A stretch of 64,000 bases of DNA from Begonia masoniana (Eukaryota > Streptophyta > Magnoliopsida > Cucurbitales > Begoniaceae). The notes beneath the pieces were generated by a model. It did not search any database. It had not been told where the DNA came from and saw only the letters and a list, made by a program, of their open reading frames with translations. The translations under genes and the position numbers were made by a program. The DNA lies in contig CM039506.1 of assembly GCA_022432975.1 (NCBI GenBank), positions 17,496,121 to 17,560,120 on the forward strand, written 5' to 3'. Of this stretch, positions 35,251 to 46,633 are shown in pieces (within the stretch, counting starts at the first letter, position 1; every line of letters begins with the position of its first letter).

Positions 35251-36301
35251 TGACGTGCCAAGACCTTCGGACGAAGGCTAACGGAAGCTAACGAGAGAGA
35301 AAAATGAATGAAAATGCAAACAAAGGAAAATATGTGCAACAGAATGTGCAAGATGAAATGCAAGGTGAGGATGTTCAGATGCTAACGACGCGTAAACGAC
35401 AGCAAAAGACACGAAACAAAAGGAAAAGAACAATAAAACAAACAATACATAAAGGTTCGGTGTTCTCGGGTTTAACCGAAAACACCCCAATATCTAGAAG
35501 AACGAAAATGAAACGGAGGATGAATGGAGGTGGTTGTGAGTTATACCTGGCGTTACCTACTGAGAAAGCGCTGAGGGGATGTATGAAAAAGTAAGGGACC
35601 ACTGCTAGCCTGATTGGCAACCATAGCACCTCTCGGGGAAGGCACCACTGCGAACGCAGGAACCTCTTCTGTTTGCCAACCCTCAGAAAGATTGGAGAGG
35701 AAGAATGGCTTTAAGGACTACCGAGCAACTCAAAAACTCAGGTGGAAATGGAAGCGATACCCACTCGGATGTTACACACCAAGGTAACCTGAAGATCCCT
35801 TCTAATTTCGAAGATAAAACTTTACAATGCGTTCAGAATAACTTAAATAGAGTTTACAGAATCGGGTCTTGGTTTTCAGAAGGAAAGAAGAAAATTTGCT
35901 GCAGAATAGAGCTGCTGGGAATTTAGCTGTTGAAGGACTTCGGCCACGTGTGCGTGCAATCAGTGTCGCGCTTTTGATGTTGCGGCCGCTGCTGGCTTCC
36001 CTTTGCGTGCCCTTGTGTGCAGCGTACGCGCCTAATCTGATGTTGCGTGCCGCTCCTGGCTTCCTCCATTGCGCGCCTGATGATGTCCTTGCGTGCGCGC
36101 CTGTACGGTCACCTGGTTCTTCCTCGCATGCAACGCTGCTGCAGCGATCTTCCCGTCCGCACCATCTCTAGCTGTGCGTGCCATGGCTGCTGCTGTTCCA
36201 TGCCAAGCGCGCAACTTCTCCTAGTCGTGCGTGCCAATTTCCGATCACGAGCGATCCTTAACTAAACATGCATGCCTTACACAATAGGCTAATGTTTGTC
36301 A
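35251..36301 (-). mobile_element. Possible LTR of a minus-strand element
   Basis: Starts TGACGTGCC right after the primer-site-like GCTCTGATATCA and may end TGTTTGTCA at 36301 (TGAC/GTCA ends). A GC-rich segment with TGCGTGC repeats lies at 35940-36240. No second LTR and no TSD found, so the call is weak. Confidence 0.35.
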
Positions 36302-36769
36302 AATAATAAAATACAAGCCAATGTTTGATAAATATAAAATTAGGGACATTACTTGGTTACAAGACTTGTTGTCGGGAAGACAAATTGTGACGACCCCGAC
36401 CCCACGTCGGTGCCGCCACGACCTGTGTTGTGCGTGCATACCTACATAAATACGTGTTACCCTCGCCCGTTCTCACTTAAAATTTTATTTTTTCTTTTCT
36501 TTCATTGCATTTTTTGTTTCCTTTTCATTCGTTTAATCATAAGAGAACGGACTCGGGTTTCCAATCCATATATATCGACATTTTGGCTATAACTTAAAAC
36601 GTACCCAAAATGACTCGTCTAAGGTCAGGAATCATCAAAAAGGGCTTAGCATATGAAAACATGTCATTTGGCATGCATTGGGCACGCCCTGCACTCGGCA
36701 TGTGCGCACACTGCGCGGCCACGGCGCGCACCCTGTGAGCCCGCGCACCGCGCACACGCGCTGCGCCCA

Positions 36770-36960
36770 CCCGGGCGCGCGCAGCGCCCGGGCAGTGCGC
36801 CCCTCCAGCGCCTTCCCACGTGCCAAACACGTGCCAATCGCGATCGATCGCGCCCAGAGCCCGATCGATCGGGCCTTCTCGGGTTTTTCGACTAAAAACA
36901 GGGAAAAACACCGATCGATCGCACCTCGGGCGTGATCGATCGCGCTGTACCCATTCTGGG
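36770..36960. repeat. Palindrome cassette of LTR-6 (CGATCGATCG core)
   Basis: CGCGATCGATCGCG (36839-36852), CCCGATCGATCGGG (36860-36873), CCGATCGATCGC and TGATCGATCGCG: four units of one self-complementary core in a very GC-rich context. Confidence 0.9.
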
Positions 36961-37794
36961 CGTGCACATAGCCCGCCCCGCACGCGCCGCGCGCCGCGTG
37001 CGGCCAGCGCGCCTGCGCGCCCTTCCAGCGCACCCTGCGCCCACATACCTCATTTTTACCCCTTTTGCTATTTTCTCCAATTTTTCACCTACCCTTCATC
37101 CATAACTCACTTCAAACATTACTAAACATAAAATACCTCGACCCACAAATTCCCGACTTAAAACGGAGCCCAAAAACGTATCCGAACATATATCTAAAAT
37201 TCACGAAAACCAACCGCGTGGATCGCTCTAAAAACTGAACATTCCGCCTAAAATCATTCAAACCTCACACCAAATATCAATTCCAACTTAACTCCTCAAA
37301 CTACCTGCAAAACATCAAAACTCATTCAAATTACAACCTTCCTATTTCATCCAAACATCCACATTCATCAAAAACATTCTATTTCATCAACATTCACCTA
37401 TACATAGCGGAAACTAATCAAAATCATCAAAATATCAATTTATAACCTATCCAGATACCAAGCATCCTATTAAGGGTTCCTATACAATTCATCAAACTAT
37501 CCATCACAATATCATAACCCATCCGCCCTTTTCAACCCAAAATAACCCAACATACATAACCTATAGCTCCCACGGGTCGTGTGCACATCGACTACGCCAA
37601 CCGCTCCCCGAGCATCCTCCTTCAAGCTACAGGCTCGTCAGGTGTATGAAAATTCTCCTCACCTCGTTCTAAAGCACCTACACCATAGAAATAAAATGTG
37701 AGCTAGAGGCTCAGTAAGTCTACGTGAATGACAATGTACGCAATGCATGTGAAGTTCATAAAATCGTGATGTTCTTTTATCCTTTTCGTCATTT

Positions 37795-37932
37795 ATACCT
37801 TTCGTTTTCCTTTTCATTTACCTTTTCGTTTTCCTTTTCATTTACCTTTTCGTTTTCCTTTTCGTTTTTCCTTTTCGTTTACCTTTTCGTGTTTCCTTGT
37901 CAATTACCTTTTCGTTTTCCTTTTTGTTTACC
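37795..37932. repeat. TTTACCTTTTCGTTTTCC minisatellite in LTR-6
   Basis: Five to six degenerate pyrimidine-rich units (TTTACCTTTTCGTTTTCCTT and variants) within the LTR intron. Confidence 0.8.
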
Positions 37933-39080
37933 ATGATGCGTGCATGTGTACAATGACATAACGAAAACAAAGCATACAAATAATAAACTCATACATTCAA
38001 CAACATAAATAAAACTAACTACCCAACCTAATTACCCAAAACAATCGCACATCTCAAAATCCTCAAATCAACAAGTTCTTATGGTTTAGGTCGAATCGGC
38101 CAAGTAAGTCACGAAAACTTACCTCGCGTCCCGTGTACACCGAGCTCCTCATTTTGTGCCTTGTCACCTAATGCATTTAACAATGTCCTTTGTTAAAATT
38201 GAACCAAACATCAAAATTTCGTAAACTAACGAAACTCCTAACTAAAGAAAATTTCCTAAAATTCTAATAAACCTCTCTCGGGCATTTCATCGAGCAATTC
38301 ACGCTCACAAAACCTTAAACTCCATTAATGGAGGTTTTCCATAGTCCATACCCGATTTTTCCAAACCAACGCCCAAATCATCCATTATTACGACTAATAA
38401 CGCTCAACAAACATAAATAGGGTATTATCTAACAAAACCCGGCTATTTCCAACAAAATCTAACAAAACCCTAAATGTTAAACATCATAGAACTCGAGAAT
38501 AAACGCCAAAAAATGCTAGAATCTCACCTAGAATCGTGATGGGAGGAGAAAACGTGAAGAACTGAGTTGATCGGAGAAGAGACGGTGAAGAAACGATGAA
38601 GAAACTGTGGTAGAGAAGCGTCGCCGGCGTAGGGGAAGAAGAGGGAGAAATGAAATCACGTAAGTGTTGGGAAGAAATGGGGTTTTGCCTATTTAATTTC
38701 ATTTGACCCTGTAAATGACCATTTCGCCCCTCCATTTGATTTTCCGTTTATCTCATTGTTCGATTATCGGTTTGGTTTCTCCAAAACTTCCTTATTTCAC
38801 CAATAATTCTAATTTATTCCTAGGGCTCTAATAAAACTTTCCGTTCGTCAAACGGATTTATTTTGCTATTTCTACGAATTAAATCGCTATAGGGTCAAAA
38901 CCGAAAACTTAAGCATTATATCTCGGTTTGAATTCCTTAAATTCTCATATTTCTCCCAAAATTCATATTAATTATAAGGACTCCATTAAAACTCTCGATT
39001 CGCAAAATGGATATATTTTGATTATTTACAAAATTGCTATTGCGCACAAAATTAGAAAACCCGTAAAATCGGGTGTTATA

Positions 39081-40631
39081 TTCCATCCACCTTAATTAAA
39101 ATTTTGTCATCAAAATATGACTTAACTTATAGTCCTCGACATAAATGCCTCACATCTTGAGGCCTTATACTTCAATTCACTTTCCCTCCATTCTTTTCGA
39201 GTCTCTATCCCCCATCACTCCAAAACTCGTATCTCTCCTTAAGAATCCTAATCCCGTCACACTTAGGGTCAATCTCTATGGTTCTGAACTAAATTTCTTA
39301 AAACAAACGAATCAACGTTAGCCTCCTGATCACATCCACCACGCTTGATTTGACTAATCACGTCCTTGGTTAGGCATCGCACGCTAATAAACTCATAAAT
39401 CCCCAATTTGAACAACTCAATTGCATTAGTATGCACAAAGAAACTCACATATACGTTGGCTTCCACTTAATCATCCATAAGTTAAGCTTCCTTACCCTTC
39501 TGACTTGGTCTTATATTCGAGCTTCCCCGATTGAAGCCTAATTCAAGTCTTAAATTCCCAAATGAAACAACTCCAAGGTTTTCTTCCATCGAAGCTTCTC
39601 TTAGTTATTCCTTGAGATTGTATCGATGTTCAAACTTCCTAATGTCAGTTAGACCGAATATCGTCTAAAATTTCTTCCAACTTTTGGGCTGTAACCCAGA
39701 CTCCTTCGTAATTCATCGACTCTGCCCGTAGTCCGAATGTGCGCCAACTTAAGTGTCTACATTTTCTCTAGTATTAGTCCCTCAATTTCGTTATCAATAG
39801 TATTCGAGTTGAATACTTCCTTAAGCACCCTAACGGTCTTAATAACCGTTCTTATGTGAGCTTCTCAATTAAAATTTCGCTCTCTATATTTTGCAGGCTT
39901 TGTCATCGGAATTACCTCATGGTTTCAACGAGTCCAACTAGGAGCTAAAGTCTCTACTCACTTAAGACCTTTGTTCCTCTATAAGTAGGACCCTATAACA
40001 TCACACTTCGTTCTAAGCCACCTTAATGAGCTCACTCGCTATGCTCTTAATTGGGGTCTCCATTTCATCTACATTATGCCTATTGCCTAATTTAAATCCT
40101 TAGTAACCTTGGGCACAGTCAAATCCCCAAGTTTCGCCATTGATATGCTCCAAACCATTCATTCTAACCTTAAGTCATTTGCATATTTATTGGTATCGAC
40201 TCGTTAAATACGAGTCGATCTTCTTGAAAATTTCTAACTTAGACTCACTTCTAAGTTTATTTAAATGATTTTCATGAAAACCCTTATTCTCCTCATCTAC
40301 CCTATCAACAATATCCCTTGGTCACCTGCCTTCTTAGGAAATTCGCCGACTGTCGGCGACAATTTCAGTGTGGGTTTCTCAACTACGTTACGAGCTCCCT
40401 CGTTATATCTATAACTGAAGCACTCATACTATCTGCATTATGCTCGTTTGTCTAACTTTAACTTCAATTATTCCCACTTTGGCTATTCGTTATTCTCAAA
40501 ATTTATCCACCTAATAATTCATATTCTAGAGTTACAACTATATGGTCCCCTAATTATTATCTTCATCTGAATACTTTTAATTTCACGCTGATCAAATTAT
40601 AAAAGTTCCTACTTTGTTCTCTATTCACTAA
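39081..40631 (-). other. Non-coding internal region of element A
   Basis: Begins with the purine tract (TAAGGTGGATGGAA on the minus strand) and has stops in all frames. No RT, RNase H or integrase motif found. Homologous, at lower identity, to the internal region of element B (for example 40410-40450 against 57570-57610). Confidence 0.65.
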
Positions 40632-41756
40632 CTACAATCTTAGTATTGTACCTGCAACAATGGAAGGTTGGGCCCCGTCATCAACGTCACCAGGTTCTAT
40701 AAACGCAAAGACTCTCGGGATAACCCTTTTCTGGTCACCACCCTGTCGGTCTCGGCCTAGTAGTGGGCAATCCCTGACATAATGACCCGTTCCTTCACAT
40801 CTATAACACCTATCTGTGTCCATTCTGCAATCACCGAAATGCTCCTTCTGACATATAGGACACAGGGGCTTTTGAGTAGCTCCTTGCACCTGCTTTCCTT
40901 TACCCTAGTCATTGTTTCCCGCATACGGCCTTTCAACACCTCTTTGTTGTTGTGGTTTTTGTCCCTGTGGTTGCCAATCCCTGTTCTGAGGTTGAGGCTG
41001 GATTTCCAGAAAGAACCCTTTAGCTGGTTCCCTCAGTTTGACGAAAGTTGGTTCAGCGGCCTCAATCTCTAGCGCCCTTGCCACAATCTTAGTATAGGGC
41101 ACGTGCCGCACCCCTGATATGATGACATTCTTTCGAATCTCCTGACTTAGCCCTTGCATGAATCGGTGTACCTTGTCCTCATTAACAGTGACCTGGCGTG
41201 GTGCGAACCGGGACAAGGCCTCAAATCTTCTAACATATTCAGCAACTGAGCCAACTTGCCTCAATTGCATGAACTCCATTAATTTTGCTTCCCGTGCCAT
41301 GTGGCTAAAATACTTGTCATAAAATATTGTTTTAAACCGCTCCCAACTCATCACGGTTATATCTGTAGTCGCCTTGATCGTATCCCACCAGAAACGAGCA
41401 TCTAGTGCCAAGTGATAGCTGACGAACATAACTTTCTCCCTATCCTCAATACCTGCGTAGGCCAACATCTCCTCCATGGTACGAATCCACTCCTCGGCTA
41501 AAGAGGGATCCGAAGATTGTCCATTGAACACCGGGGGTTGTAACTTCTGAAATCTTTCCATTCCCTGATTACTAGGAGGCACCACCTCTCTGTTGCCCTC
41601 ACGGTTAATTAGCGTGTCAAGCTGTTGAGACTGTCGATCCATATGTTGAGCCTGTCGTTCTAGGTGTTGGGATTGTTGGGCAATGAAGTCTCTAAGTTGG
41701 TCTGTGGTGTCGTCCCTATCGTCCCTATCATTCCGGTCATTTCCTCGACGCACCAT
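40632..41756 (-). pseudogene. Gag of element A, interrupted by one stop
   Basis: Same protein as the intact right-arm copy (51601-52725) but with a TAG at 40907-40905 where the right arm has CAG, a C-to-T change that removes the zinc-knuckle region from the first frame. Downstream the frame reopens with the knuckles CPICQKEHFGDC and CYRCEGTGHYVRDC. Other differences from the right arm are few (Arg/Cys, Ala/Val, Leu/Arg and Asp/Gly single changes). Confidence 0.9.
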
Positions 41757-41897
41757 TTTATATACCTATAAAGGTTAAAGACAGTAATTCTAAGAAACAA
41801 AACGAATAAAGCTTAAAAACGTACTTACAGTTTGAAGAAGCATGTCCGCGAAGTGGCTTGCGTAGTCGAGCAGTCTGCAGAACCGATTTTAAAACCT

Positions 41898-41913
41898 GGG
41901 AGCTCTGATACCA
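41898..41913 (-). promoter_or_regulatory. Primer-binding site of element A
   Basis: Minus-strand TGGTATCAGAGCTCCC, tRNA-Met type, five bases inside the 5' LTR. Confidence 0.85.
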
Positions 41914-41918
41914 ACTGT

Positions 41919-42199
41919 TGTGACGACCCCGACCCCAAGTCGGTGCCGCCACGACCTGTGTCGTACGTGCATACCTACATACATATGTGTTACCCTCGCC
42001 CGTTCTCACTTAAAATTTTTTTTCTTTTCTTTTTTTTCATTGCATTTTTTGTTTCCTTTTCATTCGTTTAATCATAAGAGAACGAACTCGGGTTTCCAAT
42101 CCATATCTATCGACATTTTGGCTCTAAGTTAAAACGTACCCAAAATGACTCGTCTAAGGTCAGGAATCATCAAAAAGGGCTTAGCATATGAAAACATGT
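41919..42199 (-). repeat. Truncated 5' LTR of element A
   Basis: The last 281 bp of the LTR (minus-strand end GGGTCGTCACA). Homology to LTR-6 stops at GTCATTTG, where an A/T-rich element with TTGTGCTTTAT ends begins. Confidence 0.8.
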
Positions 42200-42411
42200 C
42201 ATTTGTGCTTTATCAAAGTTTAAATCTTTTATTGATTTGAGCTACTATTTTAAGTTGAATATGCATAATTGATTTTATTTTATATTCACTAAAATAATGG
42301 TTATTTGATGAACATAAAAAGGAATTATAGATAAAAAAAATAAAGAAAATTATTGACATAATAAAAAATCTATAAAAGTCAAAATTCCCCTTTTGTGTAA
42401 TAAAGCACAAG
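42194..42411. mobile_element. MITE-like AT-rich unit with TTGTGCTTTAT ends
   Basis: About 218 bp bounded by TTGTGCTTTAT and its complement ATAAAGCACAA, A/T-rich inside, present in both inverted-repeat arms. No clear TSD, so it may be only part of a larger insertion. Confidence 0.35.
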
Positions 42412-43000
42412 TGTTGCTCACTAATCCTTCAAAATCGTGGCGCTTATTATTATTATTATGTTATCATTATGTATATTCAACTTAATTAATAAAATTAAAG
42501 TGCTTTATTAATCATTAATTGACCAAACCTTAAGAATCAGAGTTTTTCAAATTAAAGTTGCAATCTATTTTGCAATAATAATTATTATTATTTAATTTGA
42601 TATATATATTATAATTTGTTAGTCATTAAAGTGACCAAATTAGAAAGTTGGTAGATAAATTAAATTAAATAAATTACAATTAAACATTTGATGCTATGAA
42701 TGATGTGGAATAAAGGTTTTATAATGAATAAATAAAGGTGCTATATAAATGTTTAGCTATGCATGTTTAGTATATCCAAAGATAGTAAATATGTACAATT
42801 ATGAGTATTATATTTAATTAGTGAGCGTCAAACATTATAGATAATATATGATTGTATCCCGCAAGGGAGAGCCTAATATGTTTTTAAAGTTTCTCTAGAA
42901 TTTAGATAATTTGTGTTAAATATAAATAATTGTTACTCAAAGTATTAAAGTATTAGAATTTATCATCCTGCATATCTATTCTCATCTCCCTTCATTCGCA
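42412..43000. other. AT-rich non-coding stretch within inverted-repeat arm
   Basis: TTATTATTATTATT and similar A/T runs; no gene or clear repeat boundary. Confidence 0.4.
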
Positions 43001-43300
43001 AGCCTCCCTGGTGTCAAGGTTAATGGGTTCTCATTTTCCTAAATGGTTTGAGCAGATACAGTTCCAACTTAGTGTTTTGGTCTTGACTTGGCACTTTAGA
43101 TCAGAAAACCAACTACTGTTACTGATGCTAGCACTACGGAGCAAAGATCTTTCTATAAAGTTTGGAAGAGATCAAATTCACTGAGCTTAATGATTGTTCA
43201 GATGACTGTTGCAAACAACGTTAAAATCCACATTTCTAAAGACTGAATTTGCGAATGACTCCATAAATATGCATAAAACAACTAATAATCTGACTCTGCT
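43001..43300 (+). pseudogene. Degenerate Ty1/copia gag fragment
   Basis: Broken frames encode pieces such as KVWKRSNSLSLMIVQMTVANNV, the typical copia Gag region around the conserved Lys-Leu-Trp-type core. Frame changes and stops throughout. The mirror copy is at about 50090-50380, minus strand. Confidence 0.55.
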
Positions 43301-43443
43301 TGTCATGCCTTGTAGCATACATGCCTTACTTTTCTTACTATTTCCTAAACACATTCATTTAACCATAACTTCATAGGTCGATCTCGCACTAACAATGTCG
43401 CATCTCGCCATAGGTACACATCTTCAACCGCCTCTTTCAATGG

Positions 43444-44529
43444 TGATATGCCCACGGTCTCGATCCATCGAGAACAAGTCAAGGTATGTATTTATTTATT
43501 TATTTTATCTATCTAATGGACTTGTGGAATTATGTAGGTAAGTTGGCTTTCCGAAGCTTGGAATGAAGAAGGAATTTGTTTTCCTTAAATTCAACTTTTG
43601 TAACCAAGCTTTCGTTTTATTTTATTTGTAATTTAAAATACTTTAATTTTTGTTTAAAACTCATTAATTGGCAAACTTTAGCCTTTTTAGAATGTATATT
43701 TTGTAATAGTCTTCAAAGGATGGTGAACCAAGAGAGAACCAAGAGCTAGACCGACCAAACCAAGAGGAACCAAGCTTGAACCGGATTGAACCAAGGAGGA
43801 ACAAGCAAAACCAAGGAGAAACAAAGCTGAACCGCTTCATGCCCTTCAGCCAAGAGACCAAAACCGGTTCACTGTTGCTGCTTCACGCCTCAGCCGATTC
43901 ACGCCAACGGCTATATCCTTCTTCGCCAACGGTCATTTGCATTCTGCACAGCCGCATTCCGTCGCCCTCGCCAGAAGTCTCCATCTTCTTTTTCGGTGTA
44001 TTTAGCTCCCCTTGTAGATCTGTAATTTTTCTAAGCCAGTATTACATATTTTTGGAAAACCAGAACGTTGTTTGTTCGTCGGTCGGAGTTCTTCCGAGAA
44101 GAGAGAGCTTCTCTCTCGGCGTCGCCGGCGCGCCCAGCGCCTGATGGCCTCGCCAAGTCTTCCTCGAGCTCAAGGTTGCTCGGAGGAATACTCAGTCGCC
44201 GAAGGCGGCGAAACCTTAGTTCCCTTCGCTGTGATTTCGTCGCTGGCAACGACGAATTTCTCACCCGAAGCTTCGATAGCTTTTGGGCCAGCAACGGGTC
44301 ATTCACCTCCATTTCCATTTCCCTCCTCTTATCGGTCTTCTCTGTGGCAAAGAAATCGATTTGATCCCTCACCCACCTCACCGAATACGTCTTTCCATTT
44401 TCGTGTTTATTCTCTGTTTTCGTTGTTTTCTGCGTCTGTTTTGGGTGTCTTCGAGCACCGATCTGTTGTTGCTTTTCAAGTCTTCCGCTTGCATGTTTCT
44501 CCACCCAATTGCAGACCTGTAGCCTATCA
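43444..44529. mobile_element. Solo LTR (1086 bp) unique to the left arm
   Basis: Begins TGATATGCCC and ends CCTATCA (TGATA/TATCA inverted ends), with perfect TSD AATGG at 43439-43443 and 44530-44534. The right arm has the uninterrupted empty site (AATGG once, about 49907-49911 on the minus strand), so the boundaries are exact. No coding domain; orientation undetermined. Confidence 0.9.
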
Positions 44530-45283
44530 AATGGTTTCTTTCATTAATAAATTTATTATCCTCACCTACATCACAAAGTTCACCTCGGAGCCTAACGCTC
44601 AGTAAGAGATGTATAAATGTTATGAACATGATATGTAGTTTGTAAAAATATTTCTTTTCTTTCAATCTTTATTCTTTCTTTTCTTCCACTTAACAATCTA
44701 GTTGTTGAAGGTAATATAGTCTAGAAAGAGGAGAGGACACCATTTGGTCCCCCTCATCCATGACAATCAACTCGATTCCCCTCCCACAACAACTATTTAC
44801 GTGTTTTGTTTAGTTTTTTAGTTCTTTCGTCTTTCTTAATGAAAACTTTTTCATGATTCGTGACACATACATATGATCATGGTATAATATGCAACACAAA
44901 CAGAATATCAGTCTACAATCCCAACAACTGTCCATTGTGCAAAACATCATATTGCTCTATCATCAAGATAACCATGTATATGTAAAAAAGAACAATAGAC
45001 GCCCTCAAACCACATATCATCCAACAACAGTCCACAAAGCATTAAACATAACATAAACAAGTCCTCGAGGATATCATCTGCCAACAGTTAGTATAGCCAT
45101 AACAGTCAATATAGCAATAACAATCATTATATAAAGTAAACAAGTCCACGAGCGATATATCATCAACCAATAGTTAGTATATCCATAATTGTCAATATAG
45201 CAATGACAATTATTTTACAAGGTAAACAAGTACTTGAGTATCATTATATCAAATATAGCAGTCGCATAAAAGTTACTTTTTTT

Positions 45284-45383
45284 NNNNNNNNNNNNNNNNN
45301 NNNNNNNNNNNNNNNNNNNNNNNNNNNNNNNNNNNNNNNNNNNNNNNNNNNNNNNNNNNNNNNNNNNNNNNNNNNNNNNNNNN
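45284..45383. other. Assembly gap (100 N)
   Basis: 100 N between poly-T and poly-A. It separates the left inverted-repeat arm from the SEC21 exons, inside what should be SEC21 intron 5. Confidence 0.99.
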
Positions 45384-45403
45384 AAAAAAAAAAAAAAAAA
45401 AAC

Positions 45404-46633
45404 CGTAATCCGACAAAGCACACGAATAGCATTAGCTCTGTACATGTCGGTCTTACTATTCATATCCTTCATTAGGGAACTTGTCACGATAATAACCTGT
45501 TATTTTGAAAATCGAAGAGCAATTATTTTCAATGTATACTCATTTAAATAAAGGCTAAAGTAGATGTATAACTAGACCCGTTGCAAGTATTTACCTCATC
45601 AGCACTGGGAGATAGCTCTTTTATTATCAAGTAAACCATTCTCCTCAACCCTATATCTCTTGACTGGAAAAGCTTGGTCACAGCAAAGAAAACCTCTGTC
45701 GCTTCAGTCTATCAATAAATGACCAGTTCATTAGCACAAAAAATTATCAATATGTTATGAACAGTACTCTATCTCTTATTAGAGCAAATAAAACGTCAGT
45801 GCTACATTTTAGTAGACGTTTACATACCCAAGTAGAAACAAGCTTCGAATGAAAACCGATAACAGTTGAAAAGGATAAAAAAACAAACCTTTGTGAAAAC
45901 TTCACCCTGGTTCAGCAGATACAAGAGCTTTGTAATAACCTTCAGACAACAATAACAAATATTAAAAATTCTATTTCGAAATAAAAATTTTATGTGGGTT
46001 TAAAGGATGAAATCAAAGCTAACTGTTCAAATCTTACGCTCCAAAGCATATACCTGTGAGCATCTCCTCGGGTCAAGCTGGGGATCATTAAAAACTCTAG
46101 CTTCCTGAAGAACAGCGCCCTTCTCTATCCCGAAAAATGGAGAATAATCCACTGTAGCCAAATATCCATTTAACATTAAACCAACCTCTCTCGACAGAAT
46201 TCTTAAAAAGACAGATCATTTTTCACCGTTAAAAAATTATCCAGAATTTAAAAACCGAAACCAAACAGGAAGAAGACTCAAGACGGGTGATCTAACAATC
46301 TACATTGCGATTTATGGCTAAAGAGATAAGTAAGAACTATATCAAAATGTCAAAGTCAATGAGATCCACTTGATTGAAACTAAGACAACGAAAATTAAGG
46401 ACTGTTTATTCAAATTCATCCATACAACGAGATTAGGATAAAAGAGCTCGAAGACAGAGATCTATAAGCGTGAATACCTGATCCAGTAATCACAATTAAC
46501 GAATCGAGACAAACGAAATTAAAGCAAAACAGATCGAAATTGAAACGAGAAAAGAACACTAGTGAATAAAACTTCATGAAACATCACCTTCATCATCCTG
46601 ATCGTCGTCCTTCTTCACGATAGGCTGGGCCAT
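45404..46633 (-). CDS. SEC21: Coatomer subunit gamma, exons 1-5 only (gene cut by gap)
   Basis: COPI coat subunit acting in Golgi-to-ER vesicle traffic. Exons in coding order: 46633-46588 ([15 protein letters not shown], start ATG 46633-46631), 46151-46054 ([19 protein letters not shown]), 45939-45889 ([17 protein letters not shown]), 45708-45595 ([19 protein letters not shown]), 45496-45404 ([18 protein letters not shown]). All junctions are GT-AG and phases fit, giving about 134 codons without a break. The family is near 890 residues, so over 80% is missing: the N gap follows 20 bp after exon 5, and beyond it lies retrotransposon sequence, not exon 6. Whether the gene is really interrupted or contigs are misjoined cannot be told. 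The reading frame present looks functional. Confidence 0.93.

Larger units (their letters stand above)
36386..39080 (-). repeat. LTR-6: full 3' LTR of element A
   Basis: 2695 bp; minus-strand start TATAACACCC (first C of TGTAACACCC apparently changed) and end GGGTCGTCACA. A leader exon ends at 38528 (TTCTAG|GTGAGA), a 45-nt microexon is 38167-38123 (acceptor GCATTAG, donor GCGAG|GTAAGT), and an intron is 38122-37678 with CTTACTGAGCCTC and GGTGTAG|GTGC. A palindrome cassette lies at 36770-36960. Confidence 0.8.
36386..42199 (-). mobile_element. Element A: gag-only (TR-GAG type) LTR retrotransposon
   Basis: Minus-strand order: truncated 5' LTR (42199-41919), primer site, gag, about 1.5 kb without coding domains, purine tract (39094-39081), full 3' LTR (39080-36386). 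The Gag frame ends at VAGTILRL, the point where related Tekay/Del-type elements run into protease; no protease, RT or integrase motif is present. This is the layout described for non-autonomous TR-GAG elements. The two LTRs differ at roughly 4% of compared positions (about ten in 280), so it is older than the chromovirus. From 39733 rightward it belongs to the left arm of the large inverted repeat. Confidence 0.8.
39733..45276. repeat. Left arm of large inverted repeat
   Basis: Reverse complement of 49173-53449 plus 63826-64000. Without a 1086-bp solo LTR and its 5-bp duplication in this arm, and without element B in the other, the arms are 4453 and 4452 bp. Scattered single-base differences are seen. 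The arm ends 7 bp before the 100-N gap. Confidence 0.9.

Noticed and set aside
36594..37125. Arg/Ala-rich overlapping frames
   Set aside because: Produced by the GC-rich palindrome cassette and its surroundings in LTR-6; no domain.
43776..44605. Overlapping frames of 98-177 codons on both strands
   Set aside because: They fall in the solo LTR 43444-44529, are GC-biased and show no domain; likely chance.
45203..45487. Frames across the second N gap
   Set aside because: Only the SEC21 exon part (45404-45496) is real; the rest is gap and homopolymer.
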